In this document: positions 1-7,735 of the stretch, piece after piece | Position numbering within the stretch: position 1 is the stretch's first letter | Layout: each line of letters begins with the position of its first letter | Assembly (NCBI GenBank): GCA_017948555.1 | Contig: JAFMYY010000017.1 | Span: 89,810-142,359, forward strand | From: Cesiribacteraceae bacterium YIM B00369 | GTDB taxonomy: Bacteria > Bacteroidota > Bacteroidia > Cytophagales > Cyclobacteriaceae | Length of the DNA stretch: 52,550 bases | Direction: 5' to 3' | Notes under the pieces: model-generated | Told to the model about the DNA's origin: nothing | Seen by the model: only the letters and a program-made list of their open reading frames with translations | Database searches by the model: none | Made by a program: the position numbers and the translations under genes

Positions 1-76
1 TGCGAAAGATGTTTCCGCGCGGCGGCCGCCTTCGTCAACATGACAAGGCTGGCTTTTATTGGTAAAATAATTCTGC
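1..76 (+). repeat. Dispersed palindromic repeat, copy 1 (cut by window edge)
   Basis: This stretch contains the GGCGGCCGCC core and the flank ATGACAAGGCT followed by GTAAAATAATTCTG. The same flank occurs in plus orientation at 42998-43040 and as reverse complement at 21525-21560. Homology runs past the palindrome into the AT-rich flank, so this is a defined element and not chance. The left end lies outside the window. The organisation resembles the short non-coding repeats common in Cytophagales genomes (family knowledge); no ORF is seen. Confidence 0.7.
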
Positions 77-212
77 CCCCCTTACTTATAAGTTAATGAA
101 TAACCACCTGCCGGTTTATTAAACCACTGCAAATTTATAGTTTGTATGGGAAATACCTGCTGTTGCGTAATAAATAAAGAAGAATAATCCGGAACGGGAA
201 AAAGTTTAACCT

Positions 213-899
213 TTAGTTAATATTAAGCCCTACAGCCAGGCCTGTCCACGGGCGGCCCTGGTAGACCCATATTTTGCGGTTGCTGTCCAGCAGGTAATCT
301 ATTCCAACTCCTACCCCAAAGGTAAAGTCGTTGATGCCGATAAATGCCCCGACTCCGTTCAGCCAGACCACTCCGTCGTATTCATCCGCAAAATTATGGC
401 CGGTAACCAGCGGGTTAACAGGCTCTGCGCCCACACCGGTGAAATAGCCGACAGAAAATCCAAAATGGGTAATGTCGCGGTTGGCAATACCAAGAGGGGT
501 GGGGTGGTAATGAACAGTAAACCTGTCTGTTCTTAAGCCGGTGTAAAAGGCCCCGTTAAACTGGGTACTTAGCTGGCGGGGCACTTCTCCCGCCGTTGGC
601 CGGTACTTAAACGGTATCGCTAACACATCGAGATCGAAGGAGTATTCCTGAAAGTGGTATACAGGGGGAGCTTTCTGAACAGGCACTGTTTCCGGAAACG
701 GGATAATAAGAGAGTCTGCGGAAAAAGCATTAAGGGTATCTTCCTGGACATATACATAAGCCCTGTGCTTTATTTTATTTTTAGTGGATGCAGTATAATA
801 GCCGGAATTCAGCCCGAATTTTGCATTTTCTGAAAAACTTCTGCAGCCTGAAAGGAGTAAAGCCAGTAACAGACAGCGGAGGATAGTTTTTAAAAACAT
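213..899 (-). CDS. Hypothetical lipoprotein, possible outer-membrane-associated protein
   Basis: A 228-residue protein of unknown function. The N-terminus is a clear lipoprotein signal: a hydrophobic stretch of leucines and alanines ending in the lipobox LSGC, with Cys19 as the predicted lipidated residue, so export and membrane anchoring are expected. The rest has alternating polar/aromatic segments and many glycines, and ends in a Gly/Val-rich segment, which looks like a small beta-rich protein, but no family is recognised. It is a single gene, transcribed away from the aldo/keto reductase at 1058, so the two share the 900-1057 intergenic region. The start is the only Met before the signal peptide. 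Confidence 0.75.
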   Translation of the reverse strand: MFLKTILRCLLLALLLSGCRSFSENAKFGLNSGYYTASTKNKIKHRAYVYVQEDTLNAFSADSLIIPFPETVPVQKAPPVYHFQEYSFDLDVLAIPFKYRPTAGEVPRQLSTQFNGAFYTGLRTDRFTVHYHPTPLGIANRDITHFGFSVGYFTGVGAEPVNPLVTGHNFADEYDGVVWLNGVGAFIGINDFTFGVGVGIDYLLDSNRKIWVYQGRPWTGLAVGLNIN

Positions 900-1057
900 G
901 AAAGAAGAATAGGTTAATTTATATTATTTTGCCTGCCAGAGATGTTCTGTACCTCATGAAAGGTATAACTATTAAGGATCCTGCGGGTTTTAAATATGGT
1001 GGCTTTGGCCCTGCAGTTATTTAGCAGCGCAAAACGAATAATTTAAATATAAAGGAG

Positions 1058-2044
1058 ATGAAGTACAGGAAATTAGGAAAAACAGGATTTGATGTTTCAG
1101 AAGTATCCCTCGGTACATGGCAGGTAGGAGGCCGCTGGGGGGAGCCTTTTAATGATAAAACAGCGGACAGCATTATTAATACTGCTATAGACAGGGGGAT
1201 AAATTTTATTGATACTGCAGATGTATACAGTGCAGGGGATAGTGAGGCTGCTGTGGCAAGGGTGGTAAATGCACGGCCGGAAGAAGTTTTTATTGCCACA
1301 AAATGTGGCAGGCAGATTTCCCCTCATGTGGCAGAAGGTTATACACCGGCGCAATTAACCGCATATGTGGAGGAGAGCCTTCGGAATATGAAGCGGGATA
1401 CGATTGACCTGATCCAGCTGCATTGCCCGCCAACGGAGGTATATAAAAGACCGGAAATTTTCGAAACTTTTGCCCGCTTAAAGGAGCAGGGTAAGATCAG
1501 GAATATGGGCGTAAGTGTGGAAAGGGTGGAGGAAGCTATGATGGCTATGGAGTACCCCAATGTTGCAACAGTGCAGATCATTTTCAATATGTTCCGCCTG
1601 AAACCAGCTGAAGCTTTCTTTGCACGGGCTGTTGAAAAAGATTGCGGCATTATAGCAAGGGTGCCACTTGCCAGCGGCCTGCTTACAGGAAAGATGAGTA
1701 AGGAAACATCCTTCGGTCCGGAAGACCACCGGAATTTTAACCGGAACGGAGAGGCTTTTGATAAAGGGGAAACCTTTTCCGGGGTGGATTTTGAGCTGGG
1801 GCTGAAAGCAGTTGCAGCACTGAAGGAGGCGTTTCCGGGGCAGGAACCGCTGGCGGCTCATGCAATCCGCTGGGTACTGATGTTTCCGGAAGTAAGTACG
1901 GTAATACCGGGAGCCTCAAAGGTGGAGCAGATAGAATCGAACAGCAGGGCTGCTGAACTGCCTGCGCTTTCAGGGGCTCAGATGCAAAGGGTACAGGAGA
2001 TCTATGAAAAATACCTCAAGCCACAGGTGCATAATCAGTGGTAA
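1058..2044 (+). CDS. Aldo/keto reductase
   Basis: A 328-residue member of the aldo/keto reductase superfamily, cytosolic NAD(P)H-dependent (beta/alpha)8-barrel enzymes that reduce aldehydes and ketones; the substrate cannot be told. The catalytic tetrad is visible: Asp52 and Tyr57 in FIDTADVY, Lys82 in IATK, His122 in LIQLH. The C-terminal cofactor-binding signature VIPGASKVEQIESN is present, so the protein is complete and of usual family length. The purine-rich AAAGGAG at 1051-1057 directly abuts the ATG with no spacer, too close for a classical Shine-Dalgarno; the next in-frame Met is residue 111, so this start is the only sensible one. It converges on the gene at 2078. Confidence 0.93.
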   Translation: MKYRKLGKTGFDVSEVSLGTWQVGGRWGEPFNDKTADSIINTAIDRGINFIDTADVYSAGDSEAAVARVVNARPEEVFIATKCGRQISPHVAEGYTPAQLTAYVEESLRNMKRDTIDLIQLHCPPTEVYKRPEIFETFARLKEQGKIRNMGVSVERVEEAMMAMEYPNVATVQIIFNMFRLKPAEAFFARAVEKDCGIIARVPLASGLLTGKMSKETSFGPEDHRNFNRNGEAFDKGETFSGVDFELGLKAVAALKEAFPGQEPLAAHAIRWVLMFPEVSTVIPGASKVEQIESNSRAAELPALSGAQMQRVQEIYEKYLKPQVHNQW

Positions 2045-2057
2045 AGGGCAGTGGTAA

Positions 2058-2084
2058 GGGGTAGGAGGTAAGGCCTCCTACCCC
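2058..2084. terminator. Perfect hairpin between convergent genes
   Basis: An 11-bp perfect stem (GGGGTAGGAGG with CCTCCTACCCC) and a 5-nt loop lie between the aldo/keto reductase and the convergent DUF6134-like gene, with the right arm running into the last codons of the latter. There is no clear T-run on either strand, so it is only terminator-like; it may stall both converging polymerases or protect 3' ends. Confidence 0.5.
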
Positions 2085-2692
2085 TGCTGCCGCAGGCGGA
2101 AGGATAAATCCACAAAAGAACGGAATACTTTAATTTCCACCAGCTTTCCGTTTTCATAGATATAGTGGTTTATTTTTCCGCCCGGCAGCACTAATTCGTA
2201 GCTGTGGTTTCCTAAAGGTTTTATCGGGCATAGTTCGAGATAATTTTCAGAATATACCTGTTTAATATTTACAGGCTCGCTGTAGTAAAGGAGAACAGTG
2301 CTGTTCCGGATAGGGCTGTCTTTTTTAAGGTACTTTTCATCCGGATGTTTAAAAATACTATACTGCCCTCCCTGTTTTTTCATGCTGGCATGGTTCCTGA
2401 TTTTTCCGTTCAGGATGTTTTTTGAGCTGCAGGAAACCAGCTCATTATTTTCATAATCAGCAGAAAGGTTTGTTTCCAGCTCGTTGCTGAACAATACTAC
2501 GCGAAAGTTCGATTGGGAATTTGCTGAATAGGAAACCCTGTCGCCATTCGTGTTTTTTTTAACTGTTATTTCTCCGATTCTGTCATCATCGCGGTAAATA
2601 TCATATTCCATTGTTTGTGCATGCACAAAGGAAGCTGTTATTAAAAACAGCAGGAGAAAATATAATTTAAGCCGGTTCAGGTATAAGCTCAT
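2078..2692 (-). CDS. Exported DUF6134-like protein
   Basis: A 204-residue protein with a cleavable signal peptide (hydrophobic stretch near residues 9-22, then SFVHAQ). The mature part starts with the pattern MEYDIYRDDDRIGEITV and continues as a series of predicted beta strands including GKINHYIYENGKLVEIKV, which resembles the DUF6134 family of Bacteroidota secreted proteins (my recognition is moderate). Function is unknown; a periplasmic location is likely. It begins 47 bp beyond the stop of the DUF202 gene upstream on the same strand, so the two and the DUF4136 gene may be co-transcribed. Confidence 0.8.
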   Translation of the reverse strand: MSLYLNRLKLYFLLLFLITASFVHAQTMEYDIYRDDDRIGEITVKKNTNGDRVSYSANSQSNFRVVLFSNELETNLSADYENNELVSCSSKNILNGKIRNHASMKKQGGQYSIFKHPDEKYLKKDSPIRNSTVLLYYSEPVNIKQVYSENYLELCPIKPLGNHSYELVLPGGKINHYIYENGKLVEIKVFRSFVDLSFRLRQQG

Positions 2693-2739
2693 TCTTCTAA
2701 AATATTAATTAATTTTCAACAAAACAGAGGAGTGGCTTT

Positions 2740-3030
2740 TTATTTATTATTACCTTTCACCATGCGGTTTGTTTTTCTTTTTTTTATGAACCTCCCAGTT
2801 CCGATGAGAAAAATAAGTATTCCCACAGGTATAAACGAAATGGAAACAGCCTTCAGCAGGGGCGTATCGGCGAGCTGGATACCCGTTACACCCGGAACAA
2901 TCATGGTCAGGGAGGTTCTTATGTAGGCAAGGAAGGTTCTTTCGTTGGCCATAGAGGTTCTTTCCATGGCCAGAATATCATTTAAGGAGAGTTTGATTTC
3001 TTTTTGCTCTTCCGGGGAAAGATGGTTCAT
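2740..3030 (-). CDS. DUF202 / YidH-family inner-membrane protein
   Basis: A 96-residue protein with the DUF202 signature MANERTFLAYIRTSLTMI near residues 27-44, two predicted membrane helices (about 39-56 and 63-82) and a basic C-terminal tail (KKRKTNRMVKG). Family members such as E. coli YidH are small inner-membrane proteins of unknown function. It lies between the DUF6134-like and DUF4136 genes on the same strand with gaps of under 50 bp, consistent with an operon of envelope proteins. Confidence 0.9.
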   Translation of the reverse strand: MNHLSPEEQKEIKLSLNDILAMERTSMANERTFLAYIRTSLTMIVPGVTGIQLADTPLLKAVSISFIPVGILIFLIGTGRFIKKRKTNRMVKGNNK

Positions 3031-3077
3031 ATCTATAAGCTGACAATGTTACTATTGGTTCATAATTTTGGTGCGAT

Positions 3078-3611
3078 CTATCGGATTTCACTCAAAAGAT
3101 CCTCCACTCCCTGCTCAATCCTGTTCCTGAGCCTTCTATTGTTTTCAGGGATTACTCCTTCGGCCACACCTCTCCATACCAGTTTGTTTTCCTCTCTTTC
3201 CACCAGGTGAAGGGTTACAGTTCCCATCCGGTACCTGTTTGTTACCACCTCTTCGCTCTGCCAGGAATATCTTCTCTGCCCGATGTACCTCGGGGCTTCC
3301 ATAATGTTTGTTTCCCTTGTCTGGGTTTTATCTTCCACCACCACACCTATATTTACCAGTAAATCAGGATTATTGCTGATAGTAAGGCCTTTCTCCTGTA
3401 ATTCATCCGCTATTTTTTCCTTCAGTATATCCATTCCTTCACGCTGTGCAGGAGGAATGGGGTCCTCAATACCATCGGCCTCAAAGAAATTAAAGGTTTT
3501 GTATTGCGACAGGTCAAAACTTTCATCTGCTTCTGTTTCCAGAACATTAACTGTGCTGCAGGCCTGAAACAGTAAAAAAAGAAAGGGTAAAATAATATTG
3601 CTGATTTTCAT
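3078..3611 (-). CDS. DUF4136 lipoprotein
   Basis: A 177-residue lipoprotein. The signal peptide ends in the lipobox FQAC (Cys18). The mature sequence has the DUF4136 pattern: DLSQYKTFNF near the N-terminus, a middle segment ISNNPDLLVNIGVVVEDKT, a conserved GTVTLHLVEREENKLVWRG strand pair and a C-terminal helix. DUF4136 proteins are envelope lipoproteins of unknown role found widely in Gram-negative bacteria. It is the probable first gene of a three-gene minus-strand unit (3611 to 2078). Confidence 0.9.
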   Translation of the reverse strand: MKISNIILPFLFLLFQACSTVNVLETEADESFDLSQYKTFNFFEADGIEDPIPPAQREGMDILKEKIADELQEKGLTISNNPDLLVNIGVVVEDKTQTRETNIMEAPRYIGQRRYSWQSEEVVTNRYRMGTVTLHLVEREENKLVWRGVAEGVIPENNRRLRNRIEQGVEDLLSEIR

Positions 3612-3681
3612 AAAAACAATGCTGATATAATCTCTAAAAGATTCCTTTAGTAATAAAGGAAAATGGCAGGAATAATGTTTG

Positions 3682-3705
3682 GCTGATTATAACCTTATAA
3701 TCAGC
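3682..3705. promoter_or_regulatory. Perfect 11+11 inverted repeat between divergent genes
   Basis: GCTGATTATAA, a 2-nt CC spacer, then TTATAATCAGC form a perfect inverted repeat lying 71 bp upstream of the DUF4136 gene start and about 110 bp upstream of the gene at 3813. Its tight symmetry and its place between divergent genes suggest an operator for a dimeric regulator; a cruciform or small hairpin is the alternative. Confidence 0.45.
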
Positions 3706-3715
3706 AGTTTCCTTA

Positions 3716-3799
3716 ATGAAGGAGGTGAAAAATACCTGGAAGTGGGTATTTTTTTGGAGCAGCAGGGGTTTTACCTTGGCACCATTATTTTCAGGTTGA
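3716..3799 (+). other. Short Trp-rich ORF overlapping a hairpin (possible leader peptide)
   Basis: An ATG at 3716 opens 27 codons ending at TGA 3797-3799, giving a peptide beginning MKEVKNTWKWVFFW with three Trp in the first half. A hairpin (AAAAATACC 3728-3736 with GGTATTTTT 3745-3753) lies inside it, and the GGAGG ribosome site of the next gene follows at 3802. The arrangement is that of a leader peptide over an attenuator, but a 27-codon ORF can arise by chance and the downstream gene has no known link to tryptophan. Confidence 0.2.
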
Positions 3800-3812
3800 A
3801 CGGAGGAATTTT

Positions 3813-4223
3813 ATGGAGAATTATTATGAAATAATCATGAAGAATGGATTATCGCTTCTGATTTTCACCAATGAAGATGGTTTTTGCGAATTTTCCATCA
3901 ATGGCAATGAATTTTCTGTCTTTAGCGGTCAGGGGGTAAACGGGGATAAGGTCAGTCTTTCTGTATCTGCCGCACGGCCTGTAAAACCAGGGGCAGACCC
4001 AATGGATGTTTTGATCGATCATGAATTTACCGTCCTTTCTATGAGGACGCTTAACCTTAAAAACCTGAAAGGGATGGCTAAAACAGAAATCAGGAAAGGA
4101 AAAGCATTGCGGAATGCAGAGGCGGAAAGCTGTGAAAGGAGCCTTACCAGAGGCCGTAATTATTTTTTTGCCCGCCATGGCTATGTAAAGACTCCTTATG
4201 GCTGGCTTTTCGGAGAGGGTTAA
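3813..4223 (+). CDS. Hypothetical protein
   Basis: A 136-residue soluble protein with no signal peptide or membrane segment and no family I recognise. The first 60 residues look beta-rich (IIMKNGLSLLIFTNEDGF, CEFSINGNEFSVFSG); a basic middle region (LKNLKGMAKTEIRKGKALR) leads to a short C-terminal part rich in aromatics (YFFARHGYVKTPYGWLF). The start is well supported: GGAGG at 3802-3806 sits 6 nt before the ATG, one of the few good Shine-Dalgarno matches in the window. It is divergent from the DUF4136 gene and precedes the permease gene by about 160 bp. Confidence 0.7.
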   Translation: MENYYEIIMKNGLSLLIFTNEDGFCEFSINGNEFSVFSGQGVNGDKVSLSVSAARPVKPGADPMDVLIDHEFTVLSMRTLNLKNLKGMAKTEIRKGKALRNAEAESCERSLTRGRNYFFARHGYVKTPYGWLFGEG

Positions 4224-4385
4224 TTATTAAGGATTATCTTCAGGCTTAAGGGATTTTTCAACCTTTTTGGGTAGTTTCCTGTTCTGATGAACCGGGTGAG
4301 CAGATTTGTAAAGGCTGTCCGGCAGGCAGATTTATGGTCTGTTTAAAACAGAACTATTTTCCTTATCCCTAAAAGATCCTGATTG

Positions 4386-5708
4386 ATGAATGCATTTTTT
4401 GATCTGAAGAAAAACGGCACCACAGTGCAAACTGAAATTATTGCCGGCATTACTTCGTTTCTTGCAACTGCTTATATTATTGTAGTTAATCCTGCCATAT
4501 TAAGCCAGGCAGGCATGCCTTTTGCCGGGGTATTAACGGCCACTGTGCTGGTATGTTTCTTCAGCAGCACCATGATGGGGCTTTTTGCCAACAATCCAAT
4601 TCTTATAGCTCCGGGTATGGGGTTAAATGCCTTTTTTACTTTTTCTGCCGTTTTAGGAATGGGGGTTACCTGGCAGGTTGCGCTCGGGGCTGTTTTCTGG
4701 TCGGGCATCATTTTTCTGCTTCTCTCGGTTTTTAACATCAGGACCCATATTGTAAAGGCTATTCCGCGGCCCCTGCGTTTTGCTATTGCGGCAGGCATAG
4801 GTTTGTTTATTACCCTTATCGGTTTTTCCAATGCCGGTTTTATTATACACAATCCTGCCACAATTATAGGCGTGAGTCCGCTTAATCCCACCCTGCTGAC
4901 TTTCCTTGCGGGCCTGCTTTTAACTTCTGTTCTCCTGGTAAGGGATGTTAAAGGAGCTATTTTGCTGGGCATTATATTTACCACGCTTGCGGCTTACCCT
5001 ATTGGCCGGTGGTGGGGAGGAGAGGTGGTAAATAACCTGCCGGTGCCACTGGTAAACTGGCAGGGAGCCTTTGCTGCTCCTGATTTCAGCCTTCTCCTGG
5101 AGCTGGATTTTGTAAATTCCCTGCAATGGTCGGTAGTGCCGGTGGTTTTTGCTTTTTTATTTACCGATATGTTCGACAGTATTTCCACCCTGGTAGGTCT
5201 TTCAGAAGCTGCCGGTCTGCTGGATGAAAAAGGGGAGCCTAAAAATATAAAGCGTTCCCTGGTGGTGGATGCAGTAGCCACCACTATATCGGGCCTGGCC
5301 GGTTCCAGCCCGGGCTCGGCCTATATTGAGTCGGCGGTAGGAATAAAGGAGGGAGGCCGTACCGGTCTTACTGCAGTTGTGGGAGGTTTGCTGTTTCTGC
5401 CATTTTTGTTCCTTGCCCCGCTTCTGTCAGTAGTGCCTGCCATTGCAACAGCCCCGGCCTTAGTGCTTGTAGGTGTATTTATGCTTCAGCCGGTAATACG
5501 GATAAACTGGCTCCGGCTCGACGAGGCCATTCCTGCCTTTCTGGCAATGGTGCTCATTCCCTTTACATATTCAATTACCCAGGGGATAATCTGGGGCTTT
5601 TTAAGCTGGACTGCTATTAAATTAGCTACAGGGAAAAAAGAGGAGGTAAGCCCTGCATTGCTGATTATAGATGCCTTTTGTGTGCTTGCCCTGGTGCAGG
5701 GGGAGTAG
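4386..5708 (+). CDS. NCS2-family purine permease (AzgA/PbuG type)
   Basis: A 440-residue polytopic inner-membrane protein of the AzgA-like branch of the NCS2 family, which import adenine, guanine and hypoxanthine with protons. Signatures include the N-terminal TEIIAGITSFLATAYIIVVN, the pore motif APGMGLNAFF, and in the middle VPVVFAFLFTDMFDSISTLVG followed by SSPGSAYIESAVGIKEGGRTG, all typical of the family. About 12-14 hydrophobic segments are visible. The in-frame TTG three bases upstream is less likely than the ATG at 4386. A strong hairpin follows at 5736. Confidence 0.93.
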   Translation: MNAFFDLKKNGTTVQTEIIAGITSFLATAYIIVVNPAILSQAGMPFAGVLTATVLVCFFSSTMMGLFANNPILIAPGMGLNAFFTFSAVLGMGVTWQVALGAVFWSGIIFLLLSVFNIRTHIVKAIPRPLRFAIAAGIGLFITLIGFSNAGFIIHNPATIIGVSPLNPTLLTFLAGLLLTSVLLVRDVKGAILLGIIFTTLAAYPIGRWWGGEVVNNLPVPLVNWQGAFAAPDFSLLLELDFVNSLQWSVVPVVFAFLFTDMFDSISTLVGLSEAAGLLDEKGEPKNIKRSLVVDAVATTISGLAGSSPGSAYIESAVGIKEGGRTGLTAVVGGLLFLPFLFLAPLLSVVPAIATAPALVLVGVFMLQPVIRINWLRLDEAIPAFLAMVLIPFTYSITQGIIWGFLSWTAIKLATGKKEEVSPALLIIDAFCVLALVQGE

Positions 5709-5735
5709 GAAGCTTTCAGATAAAGAAATTAAATG

Positions 5736-5765
5736 AAGAGGCTGTCTCAGAAGGGACAGCCTCTT
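5736..5765. terminator. Bidirectional terminator
   Basis: AAGAGGCTGTC pairs with GACAGCCTCTT over an 8-nt loop; AT-rich sequence on both sides gives short T-runs in both directions. It lies between the permease gene (+) and the convergent lipoprotein gene (-), so it probably serves both. Confidence 0.8.
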
Positions 5766-5772
5766 ATTAGTT

Positions 5773-6129
5773 TTATGGAGCGGTGCTGTATTCCTGTACA
5801 ATAATTACCCCTTTCATTTTCTTTTTCAGATAAGAGTCGCTCAGCTCCAAAATTTCCTCTTCCCAGGTATGCATTAAGTCCTCCTCATCCCTCATTGACA
5901 GCATGTTGCCACCTGAAAGCGTCCAGGTGCCATTATTTCCTGCATGATTACTCCAGCTTCCATCGGATTGGTAAAGGATCCAGTTCTTTCCGTTTTTTCC
6001 TTTTAAGTACCACTTTTTATTTACCAGCTTTACTTTGCTTACCTGTGGTGAAGGCTCATCGTCCTGAACGCTACAGGAAGCAACAGCAAGAACCAGACCC
6101 AGGAACAGAATAATAATTTTACCTTTCAT
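5773..6129 (-). CDS. Lipocalin-like lipoprotein
   Basis: A 118-residue lipoprotein: signal peptide ending VASC (Cys19). The mature part has the pattern KKWYLKG, ILYQSDGSW, GTWTLSGGNML and EILELSDSYLKKKM, the strand order of small lipocalin-like domains found in Bacteroidota lipoproteins. Such proteins are thought to bind small hydrophobic ligands, but no ligand can be assigned here. It stands alone, 114 bp from the next gene, and ends at the bidirectional terminator. Confidence 0.75.
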   Translation of the reverse strand: MKGKIIILFLGLVLAVASCSVQDDEPSPQVSKVKLVNKKWYLKGKNGKNWILYQSDGSWSNHAGNNGTWTLSGGNMLSMRDEEDLMHTWEEEILELSDSYLKKKMKGVIIVQEYSTAP

Positions 6130-6243
6130 GACAGAAGCGTCTCATATTAGAAAAAAGCCTACTCTGAAGCGGTTTTCGGCATCCCCGTTTTTCAGGTACC
6201 CGATAGCAAAGTTCATTCCGGAAATGATTTATGCTATAAATTT

Positions 6244-6960
6244 TTAATTTTCGCGATAGTAAGGAAACTCCTCCGGAGCTTGTTTCTTTAATAAAAAGCC
6301 TATTTTCATGCCCAGACTCAGGTTTGGTAAATTATAGGAACCCGGAGTTTTACGAACATTAAAAAAATCCGGATCCCGGTATTCTCCGGGTGAAACCTTA
6401 TGGGTTTGTTTAACTATTACATGCCGGTAGCCAAGGCCTCCGTATAAATCCAGTACCATTCTCCGGAATACCAGCTGATACCCTGCTTTGGGAGTAAAGG
6501 CAAAAACCTGTTTGTTCATTCCTGCATACATTCTCTGATAATAGTCACAGTTTCCGGATCCGGAGCAGTTTATGCCGTAAGTACCGGCCTGGGAGTAGTT
6601 ATAATAAATGTAAAGGAACTCAGGAGCAAGGTAAACGCATCCATATATTCCGTCATCAGCATCAATATAATACCTGTACTCATTACGCAATCTTATCCCC
6701 TCTCTGTTCTTTATTTTTTCAGAGCCGGACCCGATTTCTGTAATATAGCCCACTTCATGTTGCAGGGACTGCCGGCTGCCAATCGGGTACTCCAGTGCAA
6801 ACTGCACAGAACCCAGCGGATCAGCCAGGCTCAGGGGGCTGAACTTCAGAATGGGGGAGGGGGAAGGGAAATCCCGGAAAGGATCGGTTTCCTGTGCCTC
6901 TAAAAGCCTAAAAGGGGAAAGAGCCAAAAGTAATATAAGCAGTAGCCGCATATTATTCAC
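6244..6960 (-). CDS. Exported outer-membrane beta-barrel-like protein
   Basis: A 238-residue protein with a signal peptide (LLLILLLALSPFRLLEAQ). The mature part has alternating aromatic/polar strands, for example VQFALEYPIGSRQSLQHEVG, RNEYRYYI and FTPKAGYQLVFRRMVLDLY, typical of small outer-membrane barrels (DUF3575-like appearance, low certainty). Its start codon overlaps the end of the upstream LVIVD gene by 8 nt, so translation is probably coupled and the two products likely act together at the envelope. Confidence 0.75.
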   Translation of the reverse strand: MNNMRLLLILLLALSPFRLLEAQETDPFRDFPSPSPILKFSPLSLADPLGSVQFALEYPIGSRQSLQHEVGYITEIGSGSEKIKNREGIRLRNEYRYYIDADDGIYGCVYLAPEFLYIYYNYSQAGTYGINCSGSGNCDYYQRMYAGMNKQVFAFTPKAGYQLVFRRMVLDLYGGLGYRHVIVKQTHKVSPGEYRDPDFFNVRKTPGSYNLPNLSLGMKIGFLLKKQAPEEFPYYREN

Positions 6961-7726
6961 AATTATTTGAAATGGTCATTGCGCTGTTGAGGCTCAGGTT
7001 TTCAGGGTCTTCATAATTATACTGGAATATACCGTCTGCACCTGTAAGGATGAGGTTATTGCTGGAAGGAATTACATCAAAAGCGTGCATATCCGGAATG
7101 GATTTTATTTCACGGATATTCAGCGGATCTTCCACATTCAGCACCTTTAAGCCGTGGGTGCCCTCGCAAATAAACAGGGTATTCCCATCTATGCCCAGTC
7201 CGAATGGGTTGGTCATCTGGTAGCGGTTTATCAGGCGCGGAAATTCAGGGTCGCTTACGTTAAGGATATACAGCTGGTTTTCGCCGCGCGTGCAACTGTT
7301 TCCGGTTCTTAAAGTAACATAGGCGAGGGTATCCTGTACCACTACAGGGTCGCAGCTTGTAACATGGGACCAGGTGGAAAGGTGAACCGGGTTTTCAGGA
7401 TCAGCTAAACTATAAATGTGCATACCATTCATGGAGCCTATAAAAAGTTTTTCCTGATAGGGGAAAATGGTTTCTATGTCAACGCCCAGCCTGACTTCCT
7501 TTACTTTTTTTGGAGTGGCCGGATCTTTTACCTCATATACATGCAGGTTCCTGCTGTCGACTACGTACAAATGGTCGCCGGCTACTGTAAACCGCGCCAT
7601 TGAGCCTCCTTTTCCGGTGCCTGTGGGGCTGGCAGCCTCATTACTGTCATTGCACGACATCAGGGCAAAAAAGCAACAGCTGATAATAGTTAGTAGGGGG
7701 ATTGGGATATTTATTTTCATCATCAT
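6953..7726 (-). CDS. LVIVD-repeat lipoprotein
   Basis: A 257-residue lipoprotein: signal peptide ending LMSC (Cys25). The body consists of about five repeats of roughly 40 residues with the LVIVD pattern, each ending like LHVYEVKDPATPKKVKEV, MHIYSLADPENPVHLSTW, LYILNVSDPEFPRLINRY, LKVLNVEDPLNIREIKSI. These repeats form beta-propeller-like surfaces in bacterial cell-surface proteins; function is unknown. Cys pairs (DSCDP region and SCTRGE) may form disulfides. It is the middle gene of a three-gene operon with another LVIVD lipoprotein 9 bp upstream and a barrel-like protein overlapping downstream. Confidence 0.85.
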   Translation of the reverse strand: MMMKINIPIPLLTIISCCFFALMSCNDSNEAASPTGTGKGGSMARFTVAGDHLYVVDSRNLHVYEVKDPATPKKVKEVRLGVDIETIFPYQEKLFIGSMNGMHIYSLADPENPVHLSTWSHVTSCDPVVVQDTLAYVTLRTGNSCTRGENQLYILNVSDPEFPRLINRYQMTNPFGLGIDGNTLFICEGTHGLKVLNVEDPLNIREIKSIPDMHAFDVIPSSNNLILTGADGIFQYNYEDPENLSLNSAMTISNNCE

Positions 7727-7735
7727 TTTTATCGT

